Positions 45,099 through 53,470 of a DNA stretch of 64,000 nt are shown here, piece by piece. Origin of the DNA: Mycobacteriales bacterium. Its GTDB lineage: Bacteria; Actinomycetota; Actinomycetes; Mycobacteriales; Mycobacteriaceae. The notes beneath the pieces are model-generated. The model did no database searches. It was not told the DNA's origin and saw only the letters and a list, made by a program, of their open reading frames with translations. Within the stretch, counting starts at the first letter, position 1. Each line of letters opens with the position of its first letter. The stretch spans positions 186,001 to 250,000 of the forward strand of contig DUTM01000013.1 in assembly GCA_012842085.1 (NCBI GenBank). Reading direction: 5' to 3'. The translations under genes and the position numbers were made by a program.

Positions 45099-45963
45099 AG
45101 TTGGGCCGTTTTCCGGGACTTCGGAACGTTCCAATAATGCGGCACACCAGGTAGATTGCGAAGCTCACGAAGGTGACGAAAACCGACATGGGCACACCGG
45201 GTGCAAGGGACAGCAGAATCCCACCCACCGCTGAAATCTCCGCAAACACCACCGACAGCACAATAGCGCTGCGCGGATGAGTGGTGACCTGCAAAGCAGC
45301 AGCCGCCGGGGTCACCAACAAATTAAGTACCAACAGTGCGCCCACAATTTGCACACCCTCTGCTGCCACCAAACCGACGAGGACCGCGAAAATACCGTTG
45401 ATCAACCGCATCGGTACACCGCGGGCTTCCGCCACGAAACCATCCACTGAGCTGAAAAGCAGTGGTCTTCCAATGGCCAGTAGCGTCACTGCGACCACCA
45501 CGGTAACCGCAATGAGGGTTCCCAAATGGCTATCCGACACACTCACTATTTGGCCGGTGAGCAGGGAGAACTGGCTACCAGTGCGGCCGGGGTAAAGATG
45601 CAAAAAGAGGACTGCTAAACCCAAACCGAAACTTAACAGCACCCCAATAGTACTGTCGCGTTCCGATCTATCTTTCCCCATGAGTCCAAAAATCAAGGCG
45701 GCGATGACGGATCCGATAATGGCTCCCGCCCCCACCGAAAGCCCCAGTAGTAAAGCTGCAGCGGCACCCGTCAACGCCAATTCGGATACGCCATGTACCG
45801 AAAAAGACATTTGCCGCATCACAATAAAAACACCGATCAGCCCGGAAATAAGCCCCAACAATGCGGCAGCGATGAGGGCGTTCTGGACAAAGTCATACCC
45901 CAGCAATTTGCTGGTGGTGTTCCAGTCGAAAAAGTTGCGGGTGAAGTTCTCTAATGCGTTCAT
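45055..45963 (-). CDS. znuB: Zinc/manganese ABC transporter permease
   Basis: 302-residue ABC-3 family permease with about eight to nine membrane helices. Recognisable features: [22 protein letters not shown], the [15 protein letters not shown] segment and [14 protein letters not shown] with the following coupling region. It starts with ATGA overlapping the stop of the ATPase gene, so the two are translated together. The metal is inferred from family and from the His-rich binding protein. Confidence 0.9.
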   Translation of the reverse strand: MNALENFTRNFFDWNTTSKLLGYDFVQNALIAAALLGLISGLIGVFIVMRQMSFSVHGVSELALTGAAAALLLGLSVGAGAIIGSVIAALIFGLMGKDRSERDSTIGVLLSFGLGLAVLFLHLYPGRTGSQFSLLTGQIVSVSDSHLGTLIAVTVVVAVTLLAIGRPLLFSSVDGFVAEARGVPMRLINGIFAVLVGLVAAEGVQIVGALLVLNLLVTPAAAALQVTTHPRSAIVLSVVFAEISAVGGILLSLAPGVPMSVFVTFVSFAIYLVCRIIGTFRSPGKRPNSSRVSVPGAAAQTR

Positions 45964-46748
45964 GAGTGCGCCTCAGCCTTCACCATCACCAATTTTCCGC
46001 CCACTTCGGCGACCGTAATAGGGGAGCCGTACAGTTCGGTGAGCGTGTCCGAGGTCATCACTTCGTCCACTGTTCCGCATCGGTGTCCGGAGTCCGTTAA
46101 GTAAAGCACTCGGTCTGCGTAGGGCAGCACCGGGTTAATCTCGTGGGTCACCAGCAGCACTGCGGCGCCACGGGTTTTGCGGAGCCTATCCACCAGTTCC
46201 ATGAAGCGCTGTTGCTGGGCGGGATCCAAGCTGAGAAGGGGCTCGTCACAGAGCAAGAGCTGGGGGTTGGCTACTAGTGCTTGCGCTACCTGAATGCGTT
46301 GCTGTTCTCCACCGGATAGCGATCCCACTATTTGGTCCGCAAAAGCAGTCGCGTCCACTTCCGCCAAGGCTTCCTCCACCAGGGCGTTCTCGTGTTTGCG
46401 GCGCCATGGTAGACCGACACCCCAGCGGTGTCCCGTCAACCCCAGGTGTACCAGGTCGCGGCCCCGAATGGGGAAATCATCTGGCATGGACTTCAGCTGC
46501 GGAATATAGCCAATGGCACTGTTTCCGGGATGCGCGGCTTTCCCAGCAACGTTAATGTGGCCTTTGCTAAGGGGTGTGAGGCCTTGAATAGCGCGGAGCA
46601 GGGTAGTTTTCCCAACTCCGTTCGGCCCCAAAATGGCGATGAGTTCCCCAGGCTGCACCGACATGGTGAGCTCATCCCATAGGACGCGGCTTCCGTACCG
46701 TAGTTGGGTGTCTTTGACTACCAGCAGTGGCTCATGAGAGATCGACAT
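45960..46748 (-). CDS. znuC: Zinc/manganese ABC transporter ATP-binding protein
   Basis: 262 residues. Walker A GPNGVGKTT, Q-loop YIPQLKS, signature SLSGGEQQRIQVA, Walker B LLLCDEPL and switch His in THEINP. The glutamate after the Walker B aspartate is present. It overlaps the upstream binding-protein gene by 17 bases and the downstream permease by four, forming a tight operon. Confidence 0.92.
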   Translation of the reverse strand: MSISHEPLLVVKDTQLRYGSRVLWDELTMSVQPGELIAILGPNGVGKTTLLRAIQGLTPLSKGHINVAGKAAHPGNSAIGYIPQLKSMPDDFPIRGRDLVHLGLTGHRWGVGLPWRRKHENALVEEALAEVDATAFADQIVGSLSGGEQQRIQVAQALVANPQLLLCDEPLLSLDPAQQQRFMELVDRLRKTRGAAVLLVTHEINPVLPYADRVLYLTDSGHRCGTVDEVMTSDTLTELYGSPITVAEVGGKLVMVKAEAHS

Positions 46749-47844
46749 CTAAAGCTTCTGCCAGGGCTGTCGCATTCTCCTGCATCCAGGTGATGTAGTC
46801 CTTCCCTTCAGGGAGGGTTTCGGACAGTTTCAGCACCGGAACGTCGTTTTGTTGCGCTAGTTTGCGGGCTTCCTGGGTGGTTTTGTTGGCGTTTTGCACA
46901 TTGAACAGAAAGACATCTGGCTTGTCCTCTTTGAGCAGGTCTTCCATCTCGGCAACCAAAATGGCGGGAACGTCGGCACCTTCTTCAATAGCTTCCGCAT
47001 AACCTTTGGGGGTGACGTCCTGCATATCGGCACTGGCTGCTAAAAACGTGGCCAGCGGTTCTGTTTGCACAAAGGTGGAGTCTGGTTTTTGGTCGGCGAT
47101 CTTGTCCAAAATGGTGCGAATCTTGTTGATCCCGCTGGTGAAGGACTCCAAGTTGGCTTTGTATGTTACTTCGTTTGTGGGGTCTAGGGCGGTGAGTTTT
47201 TGGGCAAGAGATTCGGCTACGTCCTCAACCACATCCACGTTGTAAAACACGTGCTCATTGGGTGCAGCAGGATCGTGGTGATGGTGGTGCCCGGGATCCT
47301 CATCTTCTGCTTCGGCTTCCGCGCTGATGCTAGCGGCAGTGGAGGCAGCGTCTTCAACGGCTTCTTTGTCGTCTTCACCGCCGTGCTGTTGTTCTTTAAT
47401 AGGGTTGCCGGCAGAGTCCAGGGAGGGAGGTACCTCATCTACATCGGTGTCGCCGCTCAGAAAGTTGTAGGCGTTGATGATTTTGTCGCTGGGAGTTTTG
47501 TCGAGGGCATTCACCGCGAACTGGTCATAGCCGCCACCATTAACAATGGCGATGTCGGCGTCCCGCAGTTTCGCAATATCCTGGGGGCTTGCTTCATAGG
47601 AGTGAGGGTCGGCGCTGGGGTCTTCGATAATGGAAGTGATTTTGGCATAGTTCCCAGCGATGGCTTTCGCTACTGAACCATAAACGTTTGTGCTGCTCAC
47701 AATAGTTATTTCAGTAGTTTCTGGGTCACCGGATCCACAGCCTGCCATCGTAACTGCAGTGACGAGGCCCAGTGCGGCAGCGCCTATCCTTCGAATAAGT
47801 TTGCCGGCACTATTACCATGGTGTGACGCACTCTTCCAGGACAT
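46732..47844 (-). CDS. znuA: Zinc/manganese-binding lipoprotein
   Basis: Substrate-binding component (cluster A-I fold) of the importer, 370 residues. Lipobox TMAGC (Cys36). Metal-ligand candidates are His81 (ADPHSYE) and His198 (NEHVFYN), with later acidic residues. Between them lies an insertion of about 45 residues, acidic and ending in five consecutive His (186-190), as in ZnuA proteins, where it is thought to capture zinc. AAGGAG precedes ATG 47844. A palindromic site overlaps the probable promoter. Confidence 0.92.
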   Translation of the reverse strand: MSWKSASHHGNSAGKLIRRIGAAALGLVTAVTMAGCGSGDPETTEITIVSSTNVYGSVAKAIAGNYAKITSIIEDPSADPHSYEASPQDIAKLRDADIAIVNGGGYDQFAVNALDKTPSDKIINAYNFLSGDTDVDEVPPSLDSAGNPIKEQQHGGEDDKEAVEDAASTAASISAEAEAEDEDPGHHHHHDPAAPNEHVFYNVDVVEDVAESLAQKLTALDPTNEVTYKANLESFTSGINKIRTILDKIADQKPDSTFVQTEPLATFLAASADMQDVTPKGYAEAIEEGADVPAILVAEMEDLLKEDKPDVFLFNVQNANKTTQEARKLAQQNDVPVLKLSETLPEGKDYITWMQENATALAEALDVDLS

Positions 47845-47869
47845 TACCCAACTCCTTTACTCTCTCCCC

Positions 47870-47885
47870 TTAACAATAATGCTAA
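47870..47885 (-). promoter_or_regulatory. Possible metal-repressor site upstream of znuA
   Basis: TTAACAATAATGCTAA is an imperfect inverted repeat (TTA.CA....TG.TAA) about 26 bases before the znuA start. It overlaps a plausible -10 on the minus strand (TATTGT). Its position and symmetry suit Zur or another metal-dependent repressor; it is not a close match to the Zur boxes I know. Confidence 0.35.
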
Positions 47886-48014
47886 ACAGCTTTTGAAGAA
47901 CGCACTAATGGCAGCTTTCTAATATGTTTAGGGGCTGTGCAAAAAACAGTTTTAGCAGTGGAAACTTAGGCAAAATCGATTCAGATTAACGAAAGAATAC
48001 GGGATACTAATAGT

Positions 48015-49106
48015 ATGTCTGTTCAGCCGAAACGTAAACGCGCGACTCTTGCGTCGCTGGCGGAGGAACTTAACGTTTCCCGCACCACAGTGTCCAATGC
48101 CTACAACCGCCCGGATCAGCTTTCTGAGGATCTCCGGAATCGTATTTTGGAGACCGCCAAGAAGCTTGGTTATCCAGGGCCGGACCCTGTTGCGCGTTCT
48201 TTACGTACCCGGAAAGCGGGGGCTTTGGGCCTCCTTCTTACTGAGCAGCTCGCGTTTGCGGTTCAGGATGCGGCAGCAGCCGATTTTCTATCCGGTTTAG
48301 CCGAATCTTGTGGGAAGCGGGAACGGGGAGTGCTGCTTCTGCCGGCTTCCGAAATTGGCGATCCGAACCGGGCTGCCCATGTGGTTCACCAAGCTAGTGT
48401 GGATGGCTTCATTATTTATTCTGTGGCCGCCGACGATGCCTATTTGAAGGCTGTCATGTCCCGTCAGCTCCCCACCGTGGTGGTGGATCAGCCCCGGGAT
48501 GTCCAGAATGTGCCGACCGTGTCGATTGATGACTATGGGGCCATGAAGGAAGTCGCTGACCATGTTTTCGGTTTGGGGCATAAAAAGGTTGCGTTGCTGA
48601 CGATTCGCCAAAACGCCATTCGTCATGATGGTTTGGTGACGGTGGAGCAGGCCCGCAATGCGCAGATGCATGTGCAGCGGAGCCGTATTTTGGGGGTATT
48701 GGATTCGGCTGCCGAGCACGGTATTGACCCTAATGATGTGATGATTGTGGAGAGCTTCGAAAGTAAGGAGTCCGCCGGCCGGGCTGCTTCGGAGCTGGTT
48801 TTCCAGAAGTGCCCGGAGTGCACCGCACTTATTTGTACGTCCGACATGCTGGCTTTGGGTGCCATGTATTTCGCTCGCTCGCGCGGTATTTTGGTTCCGG
48901 AGGAACTTACTGTGACGGGCTTTGACGGTATTGAGGATGCCCTCAACCGTAACCTCACCACGGTGCGCCAGCCCAGCGAAGAGAAAGGCTATGTGGCTGG
49001 CGAGCTGCTTTTCGCCGCAGAAAAAGGCGTTGCCGAGTCGGTGGTGCTGGATACTGTCTTCCATGAAGGCGCAACGGCAGCCCCTCCCCATGCTGGGAAA
49101 TTTTAG
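48015..49106 (+). CDS. ipsA: LacI-family regulator, IpsA-like
   Basis: 363 residues. N-terminal LacI helix-turn-helix (TLASLAEELNVSRTTVSNAYNRPDQLS) and a periplasmic-binding-protein-like effector domain. The helix-turn-helix and position next to otsB match corynebacterial IpsA (cg2910), which responds to inositol and activates the inositol-phosphate synthase gene needed for inositol-derived envelope lipids. No ribosome site is seen; TACTAA (48005-48010) just before the ATG hints at a leaderless or very short leader. Convergent with the MFS-OtsB fusion, with only 30 bases between stops. Confidence 0.82.
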   Translation: MSVQPKRKRATLASLAEELNVSRTTVSNAYNRPDQLSEDLRNRILETAKKLGYPGPDPVARSLRTRKAGALGLLLTEQLAFAVQDAAAADFLSGLAESCGKRERGVLLLPASEIGDPNRAAHVVHQASVDGFIIYSVAADDAYLKAVMSRQLPTVVVDQPRDVQNVPTVSIDDYGAMKEVADHVFGLGHKKVALLTIRQNAIRHDGLVTVEQARNAQMHVQRSRILGVLDSAAEHGIDPNDVMIVESFESKESAGRAASELVFQKCPECTALICTSDMLALGAMYFARSRGILVPEELTVTGFDGIEDALNRNLTTVRQPSEEKGYVAGELLFAAEKGVAESVVLDTVFHEGATAAPPHAGKF

Positions 49107-49136
49107 GGCTGCCGTCGCTGCTCTTTTTATGTAGTT

Positions 49137-51716
49137 TTACTTGCGGACTTTCTTAGTCTTTTTCTTTTCCTTGCGGCGCTTCGAACGGGTGAAGTGTTCG
49201 TCACCGTATTCGTCGCGCTTGGTTGCAATGTAGTCCAAGGCTGCTGCGACCTGTAGCTCGTTAGCCACGCGATAGCGGGCGGCGGTGTCCCCTTCGCCCA
49301 CCTTCACAGTGATGTCGCGAGCACCTTTACGGCTGGGGCTGTTTTCGATGTAGCGGAATGCGTTCTCATCAGTTACATCGTCACCGAAGTAGATAATGGA
49401 TTCCGCACCATTAGCCCACTTTTTCTCAAGCTCGTAAATGGCGTCGCCTTTATCTGCGTTGGAAATGGCGAATTCGTAAACCATCTTGCCGTGGGTGATG
49501 TAAACCCCATCGATTTTCTGGAGCCGCTCAACAAGTGCGTCAGCTTCCTTCTCCGCTGCGTCTTTGCGGCGCGCAGTGCGGATGTGGAGGGTGACGGCTA
49601 CCGGCTTGTACTCCATCTTGGAGCCTGGAATCTTCGCAGAGGTAGCTTCAACCTGTTCAGTAATTTCTTCCAGGAGCTGCTTTTCGCGACGGGTCAGTTT
49701 GGTGTCGGTGCCAGTAATTTCGGCTCCGTGGCAGCCCACTAGCGTAACCGGGTTGGGGGCCGCAGAAATGGTCCGCAGCTCGGAGATTTCGCGTCCACTC
49801 ACTAGCGCTGCTTGAGTGTGCGGCACCTCCGCCAACTTGTAGAGGGCCTCTACGCCACCCGGAATGGGAATCGACTTGGAGGGGTCCTTCACCAGGGGTG
49901 CCAGCGTTCCATCAAAGTCGGAGGCGACCAGCAGGTGACGTTCCTCAATAGCCTTGTCGATGGCGATCAGCAGCGGTAACGGCAGCGAGTCGCGGGCATC
50001 CTTGGCGGCTTCCAGTTCCTTGCGCGACTTCAGCACGCGGTATCCAGGAGTCCAGAAGGCGAGGATAATTGCGGTCACTATCTGCAGTGCTGCCAGCACC
50101 ATGGCGGCTACAAACTGGCCGTCGGTGAAGGCTTGCTGCCCGATCTGCACTACTTGTTCACCAAGCTGTCGCGTCATCGGGTTTTGCATGAGCTGCTCGC
50201 CGACGGAGCTAGCTCCGGCGAGACCGCCCTTTACCGCGTCAAAGGCTTCGACACTGGCTCCGCTGGGAGCCATACCGGCCTGTTCTGCACCCATCAGAGT
50301 CATCTTGACCTGGTTGGCAATATCCGAGATCTTGTCGGAGTAAACCGTGGTGAGCACCGAACCGGTGATGGCGATACCGAGGGCGGCACCGATCTCACGG
50401 GCAGCGTCGTTAACTGCAGAAGCAACGCCGTATTTCTTTTCGGGAGTTTGCAGCATGATCGCGGTGGTTGCCGGGGCGGCAGTGAGACCAAGACCAGTTG
50501 CAAAGACAAGCATGATGGCGGTGATGTACCAGTATTCAGTATTGGTATCCACCGGGATGAACATCAGCAGGGAGGCAGCCAACAGGAGGTGTCCGGAGAA
50601 GAGAAGCCATTTTTGGCCAATCTTGCGGGTTACCCAAATGGATAGCAACGCGAAGATAACGATCGGCGGTACCAGGGGTGCCATTGCGAAGGCCGACTTG
50701 ATTGCGCTGTAGCCCTGCACGAGCTGCATGTATTGGATGAGTGCGTAGAAGTAACCGAAGGTTGCAAGGAACTGGCTGGTCAGGGAGAGGGAGCCAGAAC
50801 CAAAACCACGGAACTTGAAGAAGCGGACGTCAAGCAGTGGGTGATCACTCTTGAGCTCCCAGATGATGAAAGCAATGGTGAAGACTACTGCGATCACGAA
50901 GCAAGCAATAATCCAGCCGTTGCTCCAGCCACGTTCGGGGGCCTCAATGAGTCCCAATACCAGTAGGAAGATAGCAAAGGTGGAGAGCAGCGCACCAAGT
51001 GGGTCGAACTTCGGTGGATCCTCCATTTTGTTTTCTTCGATGGTGAAGGAGGCTACTGCCAGCACTGCGGCAAAGATAGCGAGGGAGACGAAGATGGCAT
51101 GCCAGCTGAACTTCAGCAAAATGGCACCAGATCCGAGCAGACCGATGACCGCGCCAGTACCGGCACTTGCACCCCAGATTGCAATAGCGAGTGGGCGTTT
51201 ACGGGTGGGGATACGGGATGCCAGAATCGACAGGGTGGAGGGCATAACAAAAGCTGCACCCAGGCCCGACACGGCACGAGAAGCAATCAGAGCCTCGGGG
51301 GTGTTGGTCCAAATTGGAATCAACGCACCGGCCGTGAAGACTATCAGGCCACCTATGAAGACACCTTTTCGCCCGAAGCGGTCTCCGATTGCACCAGCGG
51401 GCAACAGTAATGCCGCCAACACCAGCGTGTAGGCGTCAACAATCCAAGTCAGTTGAGACTGGGTGGCGCCAACATCCACAGCGATGTCGGGGAGCACTGT
51501 GTTAAGGGAGGCCATGGTGGCCATAACCAACACAACACCGAAACAGGAAACCACAAAAAGCCAGTAGTCTTGCGCAGTTAGTTTGTGCGGATTACCGAGC
51601 CTAAATAGTCTTCTGTGTTCTTCCTTATTTTTACGAGCAATACGGCGCGCAGCTTTATTTTCACGCTTGCTTTCCCGAGCAATAGCGCGCTCCGTAGGAT
51701 CAATCTTGTTCTTCAT
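49137..51716 (-). CDS. otsB: MFS (DHA2) transporter fused to trehalose-6-phosphate phosphatase
   Basis: A single 859-residue frame with two complete modules. Residues about 50-555 form a 14-helix DHA2-type MFS transporter: basic cytosolic N-terminus, motif A GDRFGRKG (111-118), motif C-like GLGAAFVMPSTL, and the usual external segment between the last two helices (about 458-530). After a charged linker (556-590) comes an OtsB-type HAD phosphatase (594-835). It has DFDGT (Asp600, Asp602), SGRE (640-643), GCHGAE, Lys756 in NADKGDA and GDDVTDENAF (778-787). All four HAD motifs are intact. The tail is Lys/Arg-rich. Both termini should be cytosolic, so trehalose-6-phosphate would be hydrolysed inside, next to the transport pore. 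In corynebacteria otsB is separate. The gene lies downstream of otsA on the same strand. Confidence 0.92.
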   Translation of the reverse strand: MKNKIDPTERAIARESKRENKAARRIARKNKEEHRRLFRLGNPHKLTAQDYWLFVVSCFGVVLVMATMASLNTVLPDIAVDVGATQSQLTWIVDAYTLVLAALLLPAGAIGDRFGRKGVFIGGLIVFTAGALIPIWTNTPEALIASRAVSGLGAAFVMPSTLSILASRIPTRKRPLAIAIWGASAGTGAVIGLLGSGAILLKFSWHAIFVSLAIFAAVLAVASFTIEENKMEDPPKFDPLGALLSTFAIFLLVLGLIEAPERGWSNGWIIACFVIAVVFTIAFIIWELKSDHPLLDVRFFKFRGFGSGSLSLTSQFLATFGYFYALIQYMQLVQGYSAIKSAFAMAPLVPPIVIFALLSIWVTRKIGQKWLLFSGHLLLAASLLMFIPVDTNTEYWYITAIMLVFATGLGLTAAPATTAIMLQTPEKKYGVASAVNDAAREIGAALGIAITGSVLTTVYSDKISDIANQVKMTLMGAEQAGMAPSGASVEAFDAVKGGLAGASSVGEQLMQNPMTRQLGEQVVQIGQQAFTDGQFVAAMVLAALQIVTAIILAFWTPGYRVLKSRKELEAAKDARDSLPLPLLIAIDKAIEERHLLVASDFDGTLAPLVKDPSKSIPIPGGVEALYKLAEVPHTQAALVSGREISELRTISAAPNPVTLVGCHGAEITGTDTKLTRREKQLLEEITEQVEATSAKIPGSKMEYKPVAVTLHIRTARRKDAAEKEADALVERLQKIDGVYITHGKMVYEFAISNADKGDAIYELEKKWANGAESIIYFGDDVTDENAFRYIENSPSRKGARDITVKVGEGDTAARYRVANELQVAAALDYIATKRDEYGDEHFTRSKRRKEKKKTKKVRK

Positions 51717-51823
51717 AGCTCCTGCTTCTATAGCTAACGACCGGTAGGTGTTTAGCAGGGATTTTTACCTAACTTCCAGCATAATGAAATCTAGGTAAAC
51801 CGACTACAAAGTCAGCTGAATTC

Positions 51824-52534
51824 CTACCAAGGAAGCTGATAAGTATGTGAGGTTTCCTCGGGGCACTCGTCCCCAGTCACGTAAGTGGCGTAGGTTCCCC
51901 AGTATCCGGGAGCAATTTCCACCCACGCACGAACACACGTGTCCTCATGTTGGCTGGCGAAAGCGGAGGACTGTGCAATTGCCGAACCCATGGTGCTAAT
52001 GGGTTCCCCTGCGACGGGCATTGCGTCTCCCACTTGCTGAATTTTTTCGCCCACCTGTTTTTCATGCAGGGCGACGGTCTGTTCACGTGTAAAGGTTGTG
52101 GTGAAGACAAACGGTTTGCCCTGGTCTGGACCCGCCATTACAGGAACACCGAGCGGTGCATACTTGCTGTCCAGATTGGCTTGGGGGAGGGGATCGCCGG
52201 GCGTGAAGACAGCCGGCTGTTCGGGACCAATCTGTCCCGGCGTCGGAGTCTGGGGGAGTGTTCCCACGGTGCTATCAGCAACATAACCATCTCCACCACT
52301 GGTGGTTGTATCCACCGAGGAGTTGGCGTCGCCCACTTCGAGAGGCGCCAATGGTTGTTGAGGAGCTTTCCCGTCAACATTTTGGTCGGCGGAGTCCGCA
52401 GCGGTGGTGCTGATGACGGTGGTGGTGTGGGAGGCATCGTCAGTCGCGTCGGAGCAGCCACCGACGCCGATCCCCAGGCCTGTTGCCAATATCAATGACA
52501 TTCCTAGTGCACTCAGCTTTTTAACCCTCTTCAT
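51824..52534 (-). CDS. Lipoprotein of unknown function in the trehalose locus
   Basis: 236 residues from ATG 52534. A basic start, hydrophobic helix and lipobox GVGGC give a lipid-anchored protein. Residues about 30-130 are disordered (Thr/Ser/Pro/Gln-rich); the C-terminal half has a compact domain with two Cys (DTCVRAW and GDECPEE) that could form a disulfide. The longer frame to 52621 adds 29 residues before the signal peptide and is unlikely. It lies between the regulator and the MFS-OtsB gene on the same strand. No family recognised; it could be a partner of the transporter. Confidence 0.72.
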   Translation of the reverse strand: MKRVKKLSALGMSLILATGLGIGVGGCSDATDDASHTTTVISTTAADSADQNVDGKAPQQPLAPLEVGDANSSVDTTTSGGDGYVADSTVGTLPQTPTPGQIGPEQPAVFTPGDPLPQANLDSKYAPLGVPVMAGPDQGKPFVFTTTFTREQTVALHEKQVGEKIQQVGDAMPVAGEPISTMGSAIAQSSAFASQHEDTCVRAWVEIAPGYWGTYATYVTGDECPEETSHTYQLPW

Positions 52535-52697
52535 ATCTTTTTGAGAAGTACTTTGACGGCTATTTTTGCTGGCGCGGAATGTAGAAAACAACAGAAACTC
52601 CTTTAACTCTTCTAACAGCATGCTACCCGTTGGGGACGAGGTTAGAAAGAGTTTTGTCGCCTTCCGACAACTTTTTACAAGACCGTAATATGACTTT

Positions 52698-53405
52698 CTA
52701 GATTCTCCGTGAGCTGGTTGCCTCCGGTGGCAACGTGACTATGCACGGATGATCTTTTTTGTACTTGCTGGTGTGGCAGTCGCGAGAGTCTAAACCGCAC
52801 TCTTCCAGAATCCCATTGAGTACCCCGCGGCTGATTTCGTGAATCAGTTCAAGGTTGTCTACTTGCAGTTCTTGGGCAGGACAGGAGTACAGGTACAACA
52901 CGTCCGGCTGGTTATGAACACGCGGTTCGTATCCCCATTCTTCGGCCAAGCGGAAAAGCTGTTTGCACACAGGCTGGTCGTAGTTGAAGTGGGAGGCGAG
53001 GTCGCGGCCCAGTGCTTCCCCCATTCTGCGCGCTTCTGTTTCTGGAATCGGGGACATGCGATCCAGGTGTTCCGTAAACAAGTTGATGAGAGTGGTGGCG
53101 ATGCGGAACTGCGGATTAATAAATGTGCTGGGAGTAGCCACATACGCGATGGAGGGACGTCCCCTTCCGCCACTTTGGAGAGATCGGCGGGTGAGATACC
53201 CTTCTTCTGCTAGCGCTACAAGGTGCTCCCGGACGGTGTTCACATGGAGTTTAAGCTGGCTTGCAACTTCTTTGGGTAAAACAGAATCGCCGGCATTTCG
53301 TACTGTTTCAAGAATTAGTGCACGGCGCGGAGGGAGCTGCCGTTCGGCGTCTTCGCTAGGGGGAGCGGCGAAGACACCCAACGGGTAAGAACCATTGGTT
53401 GCCAT
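52698..53405 (-). CDS. Winged-helix regulator (ArsR/SufR-like, COG2345 type)
   Basis: 235 residues. An N-terminal winged helix (ALILETVRNAGDSVLPKEVASQLKLHVNTVREHLVALAEEGYLTRR) with a GRGRP wing is followed by a C-terminal domain containing Cys147, 175, 203, 210 and 221. SufR-type regulators bind an Fe-S cluster with four spaced Cys near the C-terminus; here the spacing is not canonical, so cluster binding is uncertain. It lies just downstream of otsA on the same strand and could control the trehalose genes in response to redox state (inference). Confidence 0.8.
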   Translation of the reverse strand: MATNGSYPLGVFAAPPSEDAERQLPPRRALILETVRNAGDSVLPKEVASQLKLHVNTVREHLVALAEEGYLTRRSLQSGGRGRPSIAYVATPSTFINPQFRIATTLINLFTEHLDRMSPIPETEARRMGEALGRDLASHFNYDQPVCKQLFRLAEEWGYEPRVHNQPDVLYLYSCPAQELQVDNLELIHEISRGVLNGILEECGLDSRDCHTSKYKKDHPCIVTLPPEATSSRRI

Positions 53406-53470
53406 TGTGTGAAGGCTTTCTTTCTTTTTAGATCATGTGTAGTTGTAAAAGGGTCTTCCGAATTGATGGG

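Noticed and set aside
49137-51716. Idea that the MFS-OtsB fusion is an assembly chimera
   Set aside because: Both modules are complete, in one frame, with a sensible charged linker, and the locus is syntenic with otsA-otsB-ipsA of corynebacteria. Read-level confirmation is still worthwhile.
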